Assembly (NCBI GenBank): GCA_916610825.1
Contig: OU744447.1
Location: 5,525,402-5,589,401, forward strand
Source: Haliclystus octoradiatus
Taxonomy: Eukaryota > Cnidaria > Staurozoa > Stauromedusae > Haliclystidae
DNA length: 64,000 nt
Direction: 5' to 3'
Below the pieces are notes generated by a model. The model searched no databases and was not told the DNA's origin. It worked only from the letters and a program-made list of their open reading frames with translations. Below are positions 10,805 to 24,161 of this stretch, piece by piece (position 1 is the stretch's first letter; each line of letters begins with the position of its first letter). The translations under genes and the position numbers were made by a program.

Positions 10805-13146
10805 TGCACACTTCTAGACACTTTGGAACGACACTGCCCTACTAGATGGAGACTAATAAGACGAAATCAACCAGCATGGCTAACACCAAGACTTATACAA
10901 AGTATTCGCACAAGAAACAGACTATGCCACAGATATTTGAGATGCAAAAGCGACATAAATAAAGAGATCTATCTTGACGCTAAGCGTTCAACATCTAAAT
11001 TGCGAAGACAAGAAATCAAAATCTACCTAAGCAACGCAGCTGATAAAAGCAACACCACATCAGAGTTTTGGAAAACACTTGGTCCTATGCTCCCTCGGAG
11101 AAAAGGAACATACAGCAAAGCGATATATCAATCTTACAAGGAAACCGTCTACAATCTGATCCTGCTGTTGTCTCTAACCTTTTGAATGACGCATTTGCTT
11201 CATATTTGGCTAAACCGACAACAGAAAATGAGAATTACAAGTCACACGCATATGTGGAAAAAATTCAGCAACTTCATCAGAATTCCTTGCGTGTCTTCTC
11301 ATTTCGACAAATCACGACATCAGAAGCACAAACAGCACTCAAAAGCTAAAACAGCATAAGTCACCAGGAGATGATGGCTTGCCAAACTGGCTCTTGAAAA
11401 TCTGCAGCTACATTATGGCAAGTCCTCTCATGAAAATCTTCAACAGATGCATTACAGAAGGAACTTTTCCAGAACATTGGAAGATGGCGCACTAATACCA
11501 TTATTCAAAGCACGCGATCCACTTAGTGAGAATAACTACCGTCCAATCACTCTTTTGGCAGCTCTTTCCAAAGTGTTCGAACGACTTCTCAACTACCAGA
11601 TGTTACATCACATGACCGACAACAGGTTATGGTCCAACACATTGTCCGGATTCCTGCATGGACACTCATGTGAGCATGCCATAGTAAAAATCACAGAGGA
11701 TTGGAGACAGGCCCTGGACAACCACCAACTAGTTGCTGTTGTTGCATTTGATCTGAGCAAAGCTTTCGATTCTGTTGACCACGCCCTTCTTATTGCTAAG
11801 ATGAAAGCGTATGGTTTCTCTGCCACATCAATGAAACTCATCAGAAATTACTTATCCAATCGTCGTCAACGCGTCCAACTTGGTGATTCCTACTCTACCT
11901 GGAAATCAGTAACTTGAGGTGTGCCTCAAGGCAGCATACTGGGACCAACCTTATTTAATATATTTGCAAATGATCTCAGACATTTTTGTTCATCACCACT
12001 AAGACAATATGCTGACGACACGACCGTTTACTGTACAAGCAAGTCACCTGTTGTCCTTCATGGAATGATCAAAGACAGCGTTGATTCTGGGGTTGATTGG
12101 TTTGATGTAAACAAATTGTCCCTCAATACGAACAAAACACAGTACATGGCAATGGGCGGACTCCTTCCTGATCTTCAAATCAAAGACACAGTTGTAAAAC
12201 ACAACAATCATCTTAAAATCTTGGGAGTAACATTAGACAGCAAGTTGTCATACAAAGAACACATCGAAAATATCTGCAAGACAGTTTCCCAAAAAGTTTC
12301 CTACCTAGCTCGATTACAGAATTTCCTGCCCAAACACTGCAAAATATCCCTTATGAAGACGTTCCTCCTCCCACATTTTACCTTCGCCAACTCTTTATTA
12401 TCATCAATTACAAAAGAGCTTCAAAATCGTCTTGATAAATCGTTATGCAGAGCAGTGAGGTTAACACTACACCTGAATAGGGATTATCCTAGCAAAGAAT
12501 GTCTCACAAAGCTTGGTATAACATCTAACTCGCTACGTCACGCAACCTTGGCATCACTAGTGATTCTGACTTGGAAAACTCAAATGCAGCTTTCTCCAGA
12601 GTACTTTACACAACTGTTCAGCTCTGTAAATGGTCGCACACGAGCAGCTACAAGGAAAGATATTAACATACCAAGATTTAATTTGAAATGGGGCCAGTTA
12701 TCTCTGAGGAGAGCTGGAGCAAAAGTATTTAACAACATTTCCAAGTCATCCCCTGATGTCCTCAGTACAAATACAAGCAAGGCACTGAGAAGAAATTTGA
12801 ACAATGTCAATCTAGTTTCAATATACGAACAAGTTATAAATTAACAATTTATATCAGTGGAATGATGCCAGTGTATATATATATTTATTGATTTCAATTT
12901 TAATTAATTAATTTATTTTTAACAGCTGTACCAATTTTTTTTTTTTTTTTTTTTTAATCATAGACCTCTGCATACAAATTAAGTGTATTTATTTAAAAAT
13001 TTAATATTTTCTCTCCTTATATGCCTGTATAAATTTAGTATAGTTTTTAATCTCGAGATTGTAAAATGTGTCTTTTTTTTGACAACTACCTATTACGGTA
13101 GTAGATTTTCGAGTCTAAATAAATAAATGATGATGATGATGATGAT
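10805..13146 (+). mobile_element. Non-LTR retrotransposon (CR1/Jockey-type LINE), 5'-truncated, broken
   Basis: The copy begins in the linker before the reverse transcriptase and runs to a (TGATGA)n tail at 13117-13146. RT motifs are spread over several frames: NYRPITLLAALSKVFERLL (about 11534-11590), VVAFDLSKAFDSVDHALL (11735-11790), GVPQGSILGPTLFNIFANDL (11919-11978) and the catalytic QYADDTTVYC (12006-12035), then the C-terminal LKILGVTLDSKLSYKEHI and a region ending at 12844. Defects seen: frameshifts near 11160, 11350 and 11485 and a stop codon just before GVPQGS (11915-11917). The endonuclease half is missing. It is related to the copy at 15900-18945, not identical. A poly-T run lies in the 3' UTR near 12937-12955. 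Confidence 0.9.
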
Positions 13147-13740
13147 TGCACCTCACTTCTGCGCATTGGGGGGAGTCCCTTTGCTTTGAAACCTGTACTG
13201 ACTGTACTGACGATAAATGTATCTTATCTTATGCATCTATAATGTGACCAGAGACATCTGTTTACAAGAGTTGAGACACGATTTCATATGCCGCTATGGT
13301 CTCCTATTGGACAGATGCCAATCACGTGATTTTTGGACGCCATTTTTGATTTTTCGGAAACAGGTTCTCATTTCAAGTATTTCAAGTGAAAAGCGTGAAT
13401 AATACAACATTCTTCCGCACAAATAGATTGCTTTGGTACTGATCTCCTTGTTTCGGAACACCTTTCGGCGCGAAACATGAACCACGGATTAAATGTTTTG
13501 ATTTCATTGCTTTGGTTTATTTTTGAAATAAATCGTATTTCTACTAATTGTAACCTCCTTGATACATCGTAACTAAACTAAACCTTACAACAGGTAATGC
13601 CATTATGAAGGGCAATAATTTGGAATATTGTTGAAGATTTGGGCTTTGCCATAAAGCCATATTCCAATTTAAAGCCGGGTTTAAAGACATATTGCCGATA
13701 TTTAATAGTTGATTTAATTTGATTTGATTTGATTTATTCG
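13147..13740. other. Short dispersed repeat and non-coding DNA
   Basis: About 13270-13390 (GTCTCCTATTGGACAGATGC ... GCCATTTTTGAT) resembles 37210-37310 in the same orientation, so it is a dispersed repeat of about 110 bp. The copy at 37210 ends in a short AAGT-type run (near 37318-37332), as SINE or LINE tails do. The rest shows nothing recognisable. Confidence 0.4.
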
Positions 13741-14470
13741 TCATATAAAGTGCCAACAGTATCTACCATCAATACCATAAGCCTCCAGCTTGATTAATAA
13801 TTCTTCGTGACAAACTGTGTCAAATGCCTTACTGAAGTCGATACAAGCAGAATCAATTTGTAAATAAATTTTAATTTCTATATATGCCACCACTGCTGCA
13901 GTTGCAGGCTGACCTTCGAGCAAGCTGAAGCCATATTGTTCTTAAGTAATACTGTCATTATAAAGCAGATAATGACGCATTTGTGAAGTTAAAACAGATT
14001 TAATACATAACTCAAAATGTAATCCAGGTTAATGAAATTGGACGGTAGTGTTGTCTGAGGTGTTGTCGAATGGAAGATTTACCCTTCTTGAAAATTAGCA
14101 CAACAATAACAGTTTTTCAAATTGAGGTTACGTAACGCAGTTGGCCGGTTAATAGAGATAACTCGATATTTCTTATAGAGCTGATGAGATAAAGGCAATG
14201 CTATACTTCTTTGGCTTTTGACTTCAAAAAGAGCATGCGGGATAGCCATCCAGTGAGCGTGATGTTTTATTTGGATTTAATAATTCTAATACATTTGATG
14301 TAGAAAATTGAAATAAATTGACGCTTCACCCTGGTTGCACTGATCTTTCAAATTCATGAGTGTTGCTATCGTCCTTGCTGAAAACTGAGGTGAAATAGTT
14401 ATTAAGCACAGCAGATTTGTCCGAGTCGTCAATTGTCAGCTCACCTTCAGCGTTGTATACAAGAGGTATA
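13741..14470 (-). mobile_element. Antisense LINE reverse transcriptase fragment
   Basis: Read on the minus strand, pieces of a CR1-like RT appear in the right order: LNNYFTSVFSKDDSNT from about 14450-14360, IVVLIFKKGKSS followed by HYRPISLTW near 14110-14030, and IDFSKAFDTVCHEELLIKLE ending near 13785. Stops and frameshifts separate them. No YADD motif or tail is seen, so both ends are cut. Confidence 0.75.
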
Positions 14471-14529
14471 GACTGTAAATGTAGCTAACGAATAGAATTT
14501 ACAGCATCTAACGAATAGATCAACAAAAT

Positions 14530-15765
14530 CTAGGAGATTGATGAAAGATATGGTCCATATTTAAATAAATCAAAGTGCGAAGTCATTCCTAGCCAGCCAA
14601 CAAACATACCAGCAAAATCGAAGGACTTCAAGCAAACATACATACATGATCTGGAGCTCCTTGGATCCCCAATAGGAAACTCAGCGAAGAGCAAAATTCT
14701 TGCAAAGAAAAGCATTGATCTAGAAATAATAAAGAAAAGGTTGAAATCATTAGACTCGCATCACACAATATATTTACTTCACCACTGCTTCTTATCTCCC
14801 AAAATATTACACATTATGCGCTCATCTTGCTGCATTGACCGTCCAGAATTGAAGGATTGGGACAAAGAAAGTCGTAAAGCTCTTGAAGAGATCGTAAACA
14901 TAGAAACGAATGCTACCGCATTGAAACAGACAACTTTACCATTATCACACGGTGGTACTGGTGTGAGATCTATAACATATAGACCTTGCCTCTTTGGCAT
15001 TCGCCGCATCAGTGATTGGAATTGGAATCTTGCTACAACCTTTCCTACTCCATAATGCCTTTAAAAGCAGGAAAATCGCAGGATACAATGTCAATCAAAC
15101 GATGGGAATATACAAACGAACTCAATCCACCATTTCCACAAAATAGTAAAAAATAATGAGATAATGAACTCGCAACAGCAGAGGCAGAAACATTTCCAGA
15201 AGAATGCTCTCCCATTGATAGAGCTTGTTCACTTGTCTGCCAATGCAAAGAATTGGGTGCCTGGCTGAATGCTCTACCTTCTTCATCTTTTGGGCTGCTA
15301 TTGGACAATCAACAACTACGTATAGCTTTGTCCATCAGACTCGGTCTCAAAATCTGCGAGGAACACATTTGTCGTTGTGGTGTGCCTTTACTAGAAGATG
15401 GACATCATTCATGGTCTAGCATATAAAAAATCAGTTGTTCGCTGGTCAAGACACTCTGAGGTGAATAAAATCACCAATTATTCCTTGTCTGTTCCCTTGG
15501 ACGAAAGGTAGATGCCTCGTTTGGGATTTTGCTAGTGTGGACACTATAGCTTCAACGGACTTGCCTTTTTCAAAGCAAGATGCAGGACTGCATGGTGGCT
15601 AGCCAAGCAGAGGAAAAGAAATAAAGTAAAATTACTCAGAGCTATCAAAGAATTGTTATGTCCAACCAGTTGGAATAGAGACTTAAGGCCCTTTTGGTCA
15701 CAAGGCAAAATAAATTTAAATGAGATTGGAATAATCGTAATTAAATCAGCAGTGGAAAACGTGCA
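14530..15765 (+). mobile_element. Eroded RT C-terminal region of another retroelement
   Basis: In shifting frames the plus strand reads LNKSKCEVIPSQ (about 14555), then DLELLGSPIGNSAKSKILAK (14650-14710), LPLSHGGTGVRSITYRPCLF (14935-14995), and after a frame change WLNALPSSSFGLLL, ALSIRLGLKICEEHICRCG and DGHHSWSS (about 15262-15417). The order KCE / ELLG / LPLS.GG.G.RS / WLNALPSS / CRCG..... GHH is a pattern I know from the C-terminal part of polymerase genes in repetitive elements of aquatic invertebrates; I cannot name the family. There is no intact frame and no end could be fixed. Confidence 0.6.
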
Positions 15766-15899
15766 AGGTATTTATTTATTCAAAAAGTAAGCATTGCTAT
15801 AAAAAGGAGAAAATCCCACAAGGACAATGGCAAAACTCTGATAATGGACAGTCAGCAAATTAACTTATTTATTTTGATCAAAACAGGGTTAATTTTTTT

Positions 15900-18800
15900 A
15901 ATATTTATAGATAAGATATAATATTCAGTGTTTACAATAAAGCAGATTCTTATATTCCAATTTTAGAGCAAAATTTAATGGATATCTTATGTATCTCAGA
16001 ATCTAAATTAGCCTCTTCTGATCCAAACTCGAGATTTTATATCAACAACATTGATTATAAAATGTTTAGAAAGGACAGAAATCGACATGGAGGCGGCCTC
16101 CTGGTCTATGTATTAAATACAATGAAACCAAGACAAAGACCTCTGTTCTATAATGGGGACAAAGAAATCCTCTGCATTGAAATAGACCTTAAAACAAAAA
16201 AAGTTGTCATGGTATTTGCTTACAGACCACTTCCTTGCAATCCGGCTGAATTCTTATCTGCTTTGGAAATAACTATAAGTCAAATACGTCTTGCAAACTT
16301 AGATTTCTGTATAGCTGGTGATCTGAACTTTGATTTACTTAAACCTGAATCAGCAGGTAGGCCACTGCAGGAATTTATAAATGACAATTCGCTCGTAAAC
16401 CTAGTAAGCACAGAAACACGTCCAGTATCTAGATCGTTGCTTGACGTAATCATTACAAGCTGCCCAAGTCTGTATGATGAAACGATAGTAATACCACGAG
16501 CTGAAAGTGAGCACTCAATGGTATGTGTATCTGTTAAAAATAAAGTCAAAAGACCAGAACCTATTCGCTTTAAGTATAGTGTAACAACGAAACTAGATCA
16601 GGAGGCATTTTTATTAAGGACGTAGCAAAAAATACATGGGAAACGTTGGCTAATAGGACAGATTCTTCGACATGCAAGATCATACAGGAGATTGAGAAGA
16701 TAATCCCAACGTCTCTTGAAAGCCACTGTCCAACTAGATGGAGAGTCATCAGACCAAGTAAGCCAGTTTGGTTGACACCTAGTTTAATCCAAAGTATACG
16801 GACACGAAATCGCTACTATCATAAGTTTCTGAAATGCAGAACTGTTGAAAGCAAAGAGAGATATCTCAAAGAAAAACGAGCAACTTCAATGGCCAGACGG
16901 CGTGCAATCAAAGAGTACATGCATGATATCGTAGAAGATGATAAGACGTCACACAATTTTTGGAAAAAGTTAGGACCACTTCTTCATCGAAAAAAGGGAA
17001 ATAGCAGCCGATCAACAATATCCATTAAAAATGGAGATGTCATTGAATCGAGACCTTCAATAGTCTCAAATATATTGAATGATGCCTTTGTAGCTCACAT
17101 GGAAACTAATCCAGCCACATCAGCTGATTATTCATCACATCCATCTGTTCAAAGAATCAAGAATGTCATGGGAGTGAAAGATTTGATCGCCTTCAATTTT
17201 GAAGAGATAACATCATCTGCAGTCAAACCAGTCCTACAAAATCTCAAAGCAAGAAAAGCACCAGGTGAAGAAGGATTACAGAACTGGGTTCTGAAAATTT
17301 TGAGCAACGCCTTAGCATGGCCTTTGAGCGTAGTTTTCAATCGCTGCGTTATCGAATGTACATACCCCAAACATTTGAAAGATGGACTTGTCACACCAAT
17401 CTATAAAGCCGGTGACCAGCTGATAAAGACTATCGACCAATCACTCTTCTCAGCGCCCTCTCCAAAGTGTTTGAACGACTTTTGCATGGACAGATACAAA
17501 CATATATGATCGACAACAATCTGTGGTCAGCATCTATCTCTGGCTACTTACGCGGTCATTCCTGTGAATCTGCTCTACATAAATGTACAGAGGATTGGAG
17601 ATCTTCACTTGATAAGCGCGAAAGTGTTGCGGTCGTTGCTTTTGACCTTTCGAAAGCTTTCGATACTGTTAACCACGACCTCCTCATATCGAAGGTTAAT
17701 GCATATGGATTTTCAAACAACGCATCAACTCTAATTCAGAGCTACCTTCACAACAGAAGGCTACATTTGAGAATAGGTGGAGAAATGTCCAACTGGCAAA
17801 ATGTACCGTCTGGTGTCCCACAAGGCAGCATATTAAGGCCAATACTCTTCAACCTGTTTTCAAATGATCTATTCTTGTTCTGCAAGACATGCTCAATTCG
17901 ACAGTATGCAGATGACACCACAATATATTTTTCTGCAAAAAGCTAACCTATTCTTCAGAAAAACATCGACACTGGAGTCAAGGATGTTGTATCATGGTTT
18001 GAAAGTAATAAGCTGTTATTGAACAACAACAAGACACAGTATATGGCCTTAGGCGCTATGTCACCCATAATTCTTGTTAACGGCATTGAACTCAAGTCAC
18101 AGAAACAGTTAAAACTTCTAGGAGTGATGCTGGACAATAAACTAACATACAAAGAACATGTTGACGCGATATGTAACAAAGTGTCCGCCAAAGCATCCTG
18201 CATAGCAAGACTAGAATCATTTTTACCTGAAAATTTCGCAAACTTTCGCTTATAAAAGTATTTATCGTACCAAATTATACTTTGCCAATTCACTCCTATG
18301 CTCCCTTACGAAACAACTTCAAAATCGCATAGATAAATCCTTTTGTCGAGCAATCAGGCTAGTGCTTCATAAGAAACCGTCATTCAGCTCATTCGAATGC
18401 TTTTCTGAAATGAAGATGCCTATAAAATCACTACGGCAGCAAAGCCTCGTCTCTGGTACACAAATTGCATGGCAAGTGCAACACAGTTGTGCGCCAGCAT
18501 ATATATCAGAGTCATTCCGATTCAAAAGTAGCAACACACGGGCAGGAACGTCATGACTTTGAAATTTCAAGATACAATCTAGCATGGGAAAAAACTCAGT
18601 TGTAAGAGTTGGTAGCAAATTATACAATGAACTTTCAAAGGATACCAATTCTGAAATGTTAAAAATTAACAACAGACATTTATTTAAAGCTTGGCTATCA
18701 TCTAAGAATTTGGTAGAAATGTACAGTACATTTTAAATTAACTTTTAGCAATAACAATAGCATAATATCAAATACATGTATACATAGCTTAAACTACATT

Positions 18801-18945
18801 ATTTACGTATATACAAAACTTAAATTACATTATTTACATATATACATTGCTCGACATTCTGTAAAACATGCCTTCGGCAACTTCACATTTTTTTTTGTGA
18901 ATGTAGAATTTGAGGTAAAAGAAATAAATTGATGATGATGATGAA
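15900..18945 (+). mobile_element. Non-LTR retrotransposon (CR1/Jockey-type LINE) with endonuclease and RT, broken
   Basis: The endonuclease domain starts near 15915 (VYNKADSYIPILEQNLMDIL), with ISESKLASS, GGGLLVYV and the catalytic-type AGDLNFDLL and SEHSMVCVSV, ending at a frameshift near 16617. The linker (16646 on) matches the start of the copy at 10805 (CPTRWR.IR...P.WLTP.LIQSIRTRNR). RT motifs follow: KAPGEEGLQNWVLK, a frameshift near 17440, VVAFDLSKAFDTVNHDLL, GVPQGSILRPILFNLFSNDL and QYADDTTIYF (to 17934). A stop follows at 17944, then LLLNNNKTQYMALG and LLGVMLDNKLTYKEH, and decay after 18255. The 3' UTR ends in AAATAAATTGATGATGATGATG (18921-18943), the same tail type as the other copy. 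The extreme N-terminus of the endonuclease is missing. Confidence 0.9.
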
Positions 18946-19704
18946 TACTATAGTCAGTTGCATAGTAGGGATAAATTCATATTTTATTGTTATTTTATCG
19001 TTATTTTGATATTTTCATATACAAATTTTACAAAGGTTTGTTTACAATAATAAAATATTTTAATATATAATTTAAAATTTAAAATTAATAAAAAAAGAAA
19101 ATATATAAAAAATGCAAACATAGATGACTAATTATAGAATCTTGTGAGAGAGACATCATCCAAGAGTGCCTTTTTACCTTCTACATCAGACTATTTTACA
19201 GCGGAATCATATTTTTGTTTATCATAATGTTTTGAATAACTGTTTTGCTGTATCAGAATTGTTACGTTATCTATAAGCACACTGGCGTCAACACCTCAGC
19301 AAAACAAATTATCAGATTACAATAATAACGCCGCTAAGTGATAAAAAACCCTCTTGGGATCAACCTTGGGATCAACTATGCGGAACGTATTGTGCGATAA
19401 AACGCACTGCGTGATAACGTATCTCAATAATAATAAGTTGACTTTGACCGCATTTCGGCAGGGACAAAATAATTTAACGTATTACGCGATAAAACGTATT
19501 CTACGATAACGTATTATGCGACATTGACTGTACATCGATATATGTTTTTTTCAAATAATAAAATCTATACTTGCATGATGATCGCCGTATGGCGTGAAAC
19601 TCAGAGTAGCGAGAACAGTATGTCTCTTTTTTGACGCATTCTATTTATTTATCTATATATCTACATATAATATAATATGAAGTAAAAACATATAATATAT
19701 GACA
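18946..19704. other. AT-rich non-coding stretch
   Basis: No gene. The region 19380-19530 carries repeated words built on GCGATAAAACG, CGTATTATGCGA and similar. At 19574-19600 there is ATGATGATCGCC-GTAT-GGCGTGAAAC, one of the hairpins discussed under the hammerhead-like motif. Confidence 0.4.
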
Positions 19705-20100
19705 GTGCTCAATGTTTGTTAAGACAGAGCATGATATAGAACAGAATCGAAGATGAGGCAGGTGCCTATATCCGTTACTTGGACTTTCACGCGTATATTT
19801 TGCGACGATCAAACAGTTTACAAAATAAATCGTCTGATGATCGCAAAATAAACGCGTGAATCTCCGAGTAACGGAAAAGGCTCTTGCCTCATCTTTGTTT
19901 CAATTCCATATCTACATGGAAAGAAGAGACAAAGATGAGGCAAGAGCTTTTTCCGTTACTCGGAATTTCACGCATTTATTTTGCGATTATACCGTCTGAT
20001 GATCGTGAAATAAAAACGTGAAACTTGGAGTTACGGAAAGGCTTTGTCTCATCTTTGTCTCACTTTTATATTATGCACTGTTTTAACAAACATTGAGCAC
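19705..20100. mobile_element. Foldback element containing two hairpins in tandem
   Basis: The outer ends GTGCTCAATGTTTGTTAA (19705) and TTAACAAACATTGAGCAC (ending 20100) are exact reverse complements. Inside lie two head-to-tail hairpins, about 19751-19903 and 19930-20064, each with arms reading GATGAGGCA...CCGTTACTCGGA...TTCACGC...TTTTGCGA. Each loop side carries CTGATGATCG followed by CGTGAA. No protein is encoded. It lies about 500 bp upstream of gene A. Confidence 0.65.
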
Positions 20101-20625
20101 TTTCACTATGTGTTTTACGTTCTATTACATTATTGTACTTGGAAAGAAGATATATATATATCGATGTATTAACATGCATAAATTGAATTGGCAACTTAAA
20201 TACTAATAATTAAACTAAGTCACGTTTGCCTGTAAATCCATTTTTAAAACTATATTTAAATAGACCTAATTTTCAGCGAGAAAGAATCAGAAATCAGTTT
20301 TTCCATTCCTAAATAGGTGGCAATTGTCATAGTCTTTAAAAAATCTGAATTTTAAATGGTACGCTATAGATATCTGCAATTCTCTTTTAATATTGAATTG
20401 AAAATAATTTCTAGAATACCGAAAAGTACTCCTCTTGGTAGTCTGTTAACAGATACCCGATGAAACAAAACACGCTCTGGTGGCTACATTCATGCGAAAA
20501 TCCAACAGCTAAATAGATTATACTAGCTTGCTACGCATAATGATATATTTAAACGTAGCACACGTCAAGTGGATACACTGTCAAACTTAAGCAGCATTCA
20601 TCGCCATCGAATTATCTTCCTAATC

Positions 20626-23600
20626 ATGATTGCTTTCATTAAAGTGCTTCGAAAAGCATGTGAAAACCCACGTCAAACAAAGATACTTCTAACCATGTGG
20701 CTGTTGATATCTTCAACGTATTTTGCAGCATCTGGAATCTCAATTAAATATCGTTTTAACCATGGTTACATCAGCAACAGTCCATCTTTGATACTGCGAA
20801 CAACTTCTGCAAATTCTGCAAACAGATGTGGTATTTTATGTTCTGTGGAGACATTATGTCAAGCATTTGATTACATCAGAACATTGAAGCCAATTTGTAT
20901 TTTACTGAAAGCGCCTTCTGATAATCTAATAGCAAAAAGTGAAGCCGTTTATGCGTCGGTAAGCAGAATAAAGGACTACACTATTTATGTAGGATATTTT
21001 CTATGATTATATCGACTTTTAGGGTGATTGATGCCGCAATAGTATATATTAAAATATTTTTATAGTTTTTAAAATTGCCTTAATCAATTATCATTTTGTT
21101 AGTCAAATGATGATTCTTGAACTTTTCTTCGAAAAGTTGATTGCGCATGTCCGACATTCTTTTCTACAGAGCTATTCCAAATATAGATGTTTGGGAAACT
21201 GTTAGAAGTACGCCCAAGGATGGCACCAGGATTATTCAACAATGGGGCTAAGTCCCTGACCGGGGGTTTCTCTATAGAAAACCTTTGGAGAACTGCTTTC
21301 TATTTCTGAAAAGATTTCCCCGGTAATAAGATCTTCTTCCCTGATGAGGGAGTTGGATTTCACAGACATGGCAGGTGTAGTTCCTCTCTTCTGCTATCAC
21401 CCCTGACTACGACATATTTTGAACGTATAAGCAATATTGTATGGTAAAATATTAATGATGGTTCAATATAAACCTTTTCTATTTTGTTTTCGTTGGTCTA
21501 CTGTAATTCAAGCAAAACGTTAGCATGCAGAAGACATATTGTCCATCCAGAACTCTTTATTTAGCTATCAAAACTTTCATTCTCTATCTATCAATCAATT
21601 TTCTATCTAAATTTTCCCTTGCTATAACGATCGTAGACGTCAGTCTTCGTTCTTTTGCCGTTGTACAAATAAGTCGTGAAATCACGCAGTAATTCAACTC
21701 AGAACTATCAAAACATCATCAACAACGTCTGATATTTGAGCTAAATAAACTGTTTTTTCTAAATAAGAAACAACAATAACAATAACATTTTAATACAATA
21801 ATATTCAATAATCTAAATATACAACAGTGTGATCAGAGTATAATAATCGTCATACCTTCGGTGCGGCTTCTGCACAACGGTGTAGACCGAGCGCCACAGA
21901 ACTAAAACAACAAGTTTCTCCGGGCAACTTGAAAATCACATGAGCGTTCAAAAGTGTTCATAAAAATATGCTGAGCAATTACCTATTCCTTGTTTTAATT
22001 AATATCTATTGTAAACCTTTCAAAAATCCAATTTATATTTCATGATTCACGGTCAGAGCCTTCTTATCATTTTGAGAAAATGCTGGATGTGAGCTTTATG
22101 GTCAAGATTTTGCGAATTCATAGAAGCATGACGAAAACACAAAATGTATGAATTAAGAGGGCTCTGACCGTGAAATGATTTATAAATTCATCTCTGGTAA
22201 GCTCCACAATAACATTTGACCAAAACAAGAAATAGGTAATTGTTCAGAATATTTTTACGAACACTTCTATGTGATTTTCAAGTTGCCTGGAGAAACCTGC
22301 CGTTTTAGTTCTGTGGCGCTCGGTCTAGTGTCTAATAAAATGTATAGCCGGCGATAATAAAATTGGAACTTCTCTCCAACTCGCTCCAACTAACTCTGAT
22401 CCTATTTTACAGAATACATATTTTCGTACAAGAAACTAGAAACATAATTTAATACAAAAACGAAACTAAACTAAGACAAAGAAAAAGTAATTACGTAAAC
22501 TGAAAAGTAAATTTAACCAATAGGATATAAGATCCGTTTAATCTAAATATATTTTAACCAATAGGATATAAGATCCGTTCAATCTAAATATATTTTAACC
22601 AATAGGATATAAGATCCATTTATGCAATGACGTCTACGAAACTATCTATACGGAACTTCAATCCGATTATAGGAAGTATATTTACCTTAGCTATTGTGAA
22701 ACTACTTTTAAATGTTCTATTTGTTGTACTAAAGTAAAGGAATCTCCATAAGAGGGGAATCGTCGATTACACTTGCTTTGTGTCTTAATGTACAATGTTT
22801 AATGTTTAGGTTTTCTGATAATAGTTTTAATATTATTATTTCTAGGTTACACCATTCAAAAGTAAGTATATCTGATGAGAAGAGAAACTATTTCACTTTC
22901 TTGGATATCATTTTGGCATTACAGGTCCAGCGACTAAATGTGATATATTACATTATCCAATCATCATCTGTTATTCGAGGATCAATAATATAAAGCGAAC
23001 GGTACATAGCTTAGCTGTCAGGTACCTCTGAAAATATTAAAACAAACCTTTACTATGATCATATAATGTCTAATCAACAAGATATTAAATTAGCTATTTT
23101 ACAATATTTTTTGATTGCCGTCAATGAATTTTGATTTTTTTCATAGTGTATAACTATAAGTGAATATGAAACTGTTGCTCGATTGTATGATTCGTTATAG
23201 ATTTTTACTATCGAATCTAAATGGTCAAGACTTTTCTTGAAATTTATAATAAAACAAGCAGGGAGTCGTTTGTTTAATATTTTAATTCTGGCAGCCTGAA
23301 ATGAAATTAGAATTCCTTTGAGATACGTTCATATTTTACCTTTAAGTCGAAATTTTAAAACAATGGAAATTTCAAAGAACCGGAAAACAAATCAGAAATA
23401 TAGGAGATACTGAGCTTGATCAATCTTTCTAAAGTAAATAATAGTGACGTCGTCGCGTAAGAATACACGCACGCATCCATGATACCATTACTGTGTAATT
23501 ATAAATCATATGACTCTACTTCTATAACGTATGTAGTTTCGTAATAAAAAGTCAGTTCTATACATAAGAAATGCAAGCGTGTTCTTTGTCTAGAACGACG

Positions 23601-24161
23601 CAGCAATAGTCAGAAGAGACTACCAAAATACTGATATGGGAAAAAACTATTAGTACGGGATTCTCCGCTCTAATGCACAGATGGACTATAAAAGTCTGTT
23701 TGAGTCGCTGACTTAACATAAACATACATGCTTGATATTATAATCCCTTCATTCTATTTTCAGATCAATTAGTGGGATTACATCCGATATGTTTCGATGG
23801 TAACAATGATGGTTTTGGCTCATTTGTTTTCAATGGGAGAAATGATGAATACTATATTCGTCTTATTCATACATCTGGTTCCATTGCATGTGATATTTTT
23901 AGTGGGATTAAGCATCCATTAACCTGTTTTGATTTGACAATATTTCCTGTCTTGACCGATTTCAATAATAAAGTTTTGATTAAATCGTTCCTTCCAACTG
24001 ACGGCCTCACAGTAAAGACAATCAATGTCATTTCAAAAAAGACAACAAGGCTGAATACAGGAGAAGTTTATCGCTTATGGATGATAGAAGACCTGCAAGA
24101 TCTCGATGATATGGATAATTCTGGAACGACATGCGTCTATGTTTTTGTTACTCCAAAGTAA
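20626..24161 (+). CDS. Gene A: predicted secreted PAN-like protein with an unnamed C-terminal domain
   Basis: Three exons are proposed: 20626-20958, 22846-22861 and 23764-24161, giving about 248 residues. Donors are TCG|GTAAGC and AAA|GTAAGT; acceptors are TATTTCTAG and TATTTTCAG. The phases fit: exon 1 ends on a whole codon, the 16-bp micro-exon leaves one base, and exon 3 starts with two. The N-terminus is hydrophobic (LLTMWLLISSTYFAASG), so a signal peptide or anchor is likely; a start at the ATG at 20695 would give a more typical signal peptide. Exon 1 has the PAN/Apple-like pattern RCGILCSVETLCQAFDYI with a further Cys. Exon 3 encodes a domain of about 130 residues: YYIRLIHTSGSIACD, a second Cys, a VLTDFNN stretch, GEVYRLWMIEDL and NSGTTCVYVFV. 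This matches the last exons of gene B and 60554-60954. Similar C-terminal regions occur, as I recall, in uncharacterised invertebrate PAN proteins. The function is unknown. Confidence 0.7.
21883..22327. mobile_element. Foldback element in intron 1 of gene A
   Basis: TAGACCGAGCGCCACAGAAC at 21883 pairs with GTTCTGTGGCGCTCGGTCTA ending at 22327. Arms of about 190 bp continue through CAACTTGAAAATCACAT, the complement of AGGAATAGGTAATTG-like sequence, and CACGGTCAGAGCC. A loop of about 80 bp separates them. Non-coding. Only GTG could be read as a shared flank, so the target-duplication type is undecided. Confidence 0.7.
22515..22620. repeat. 41-bp tandem repeat, about 2.6 copies
   Basis: The unit AACCAATAGGATATAAGATC, followed by CGTTTAATCTAAATATATTTT, starts at 22515, 22556 and 22597. 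The copies are almost identical, so the array is young. It sits in intron 1 of gene A. Confidence 0.85.
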
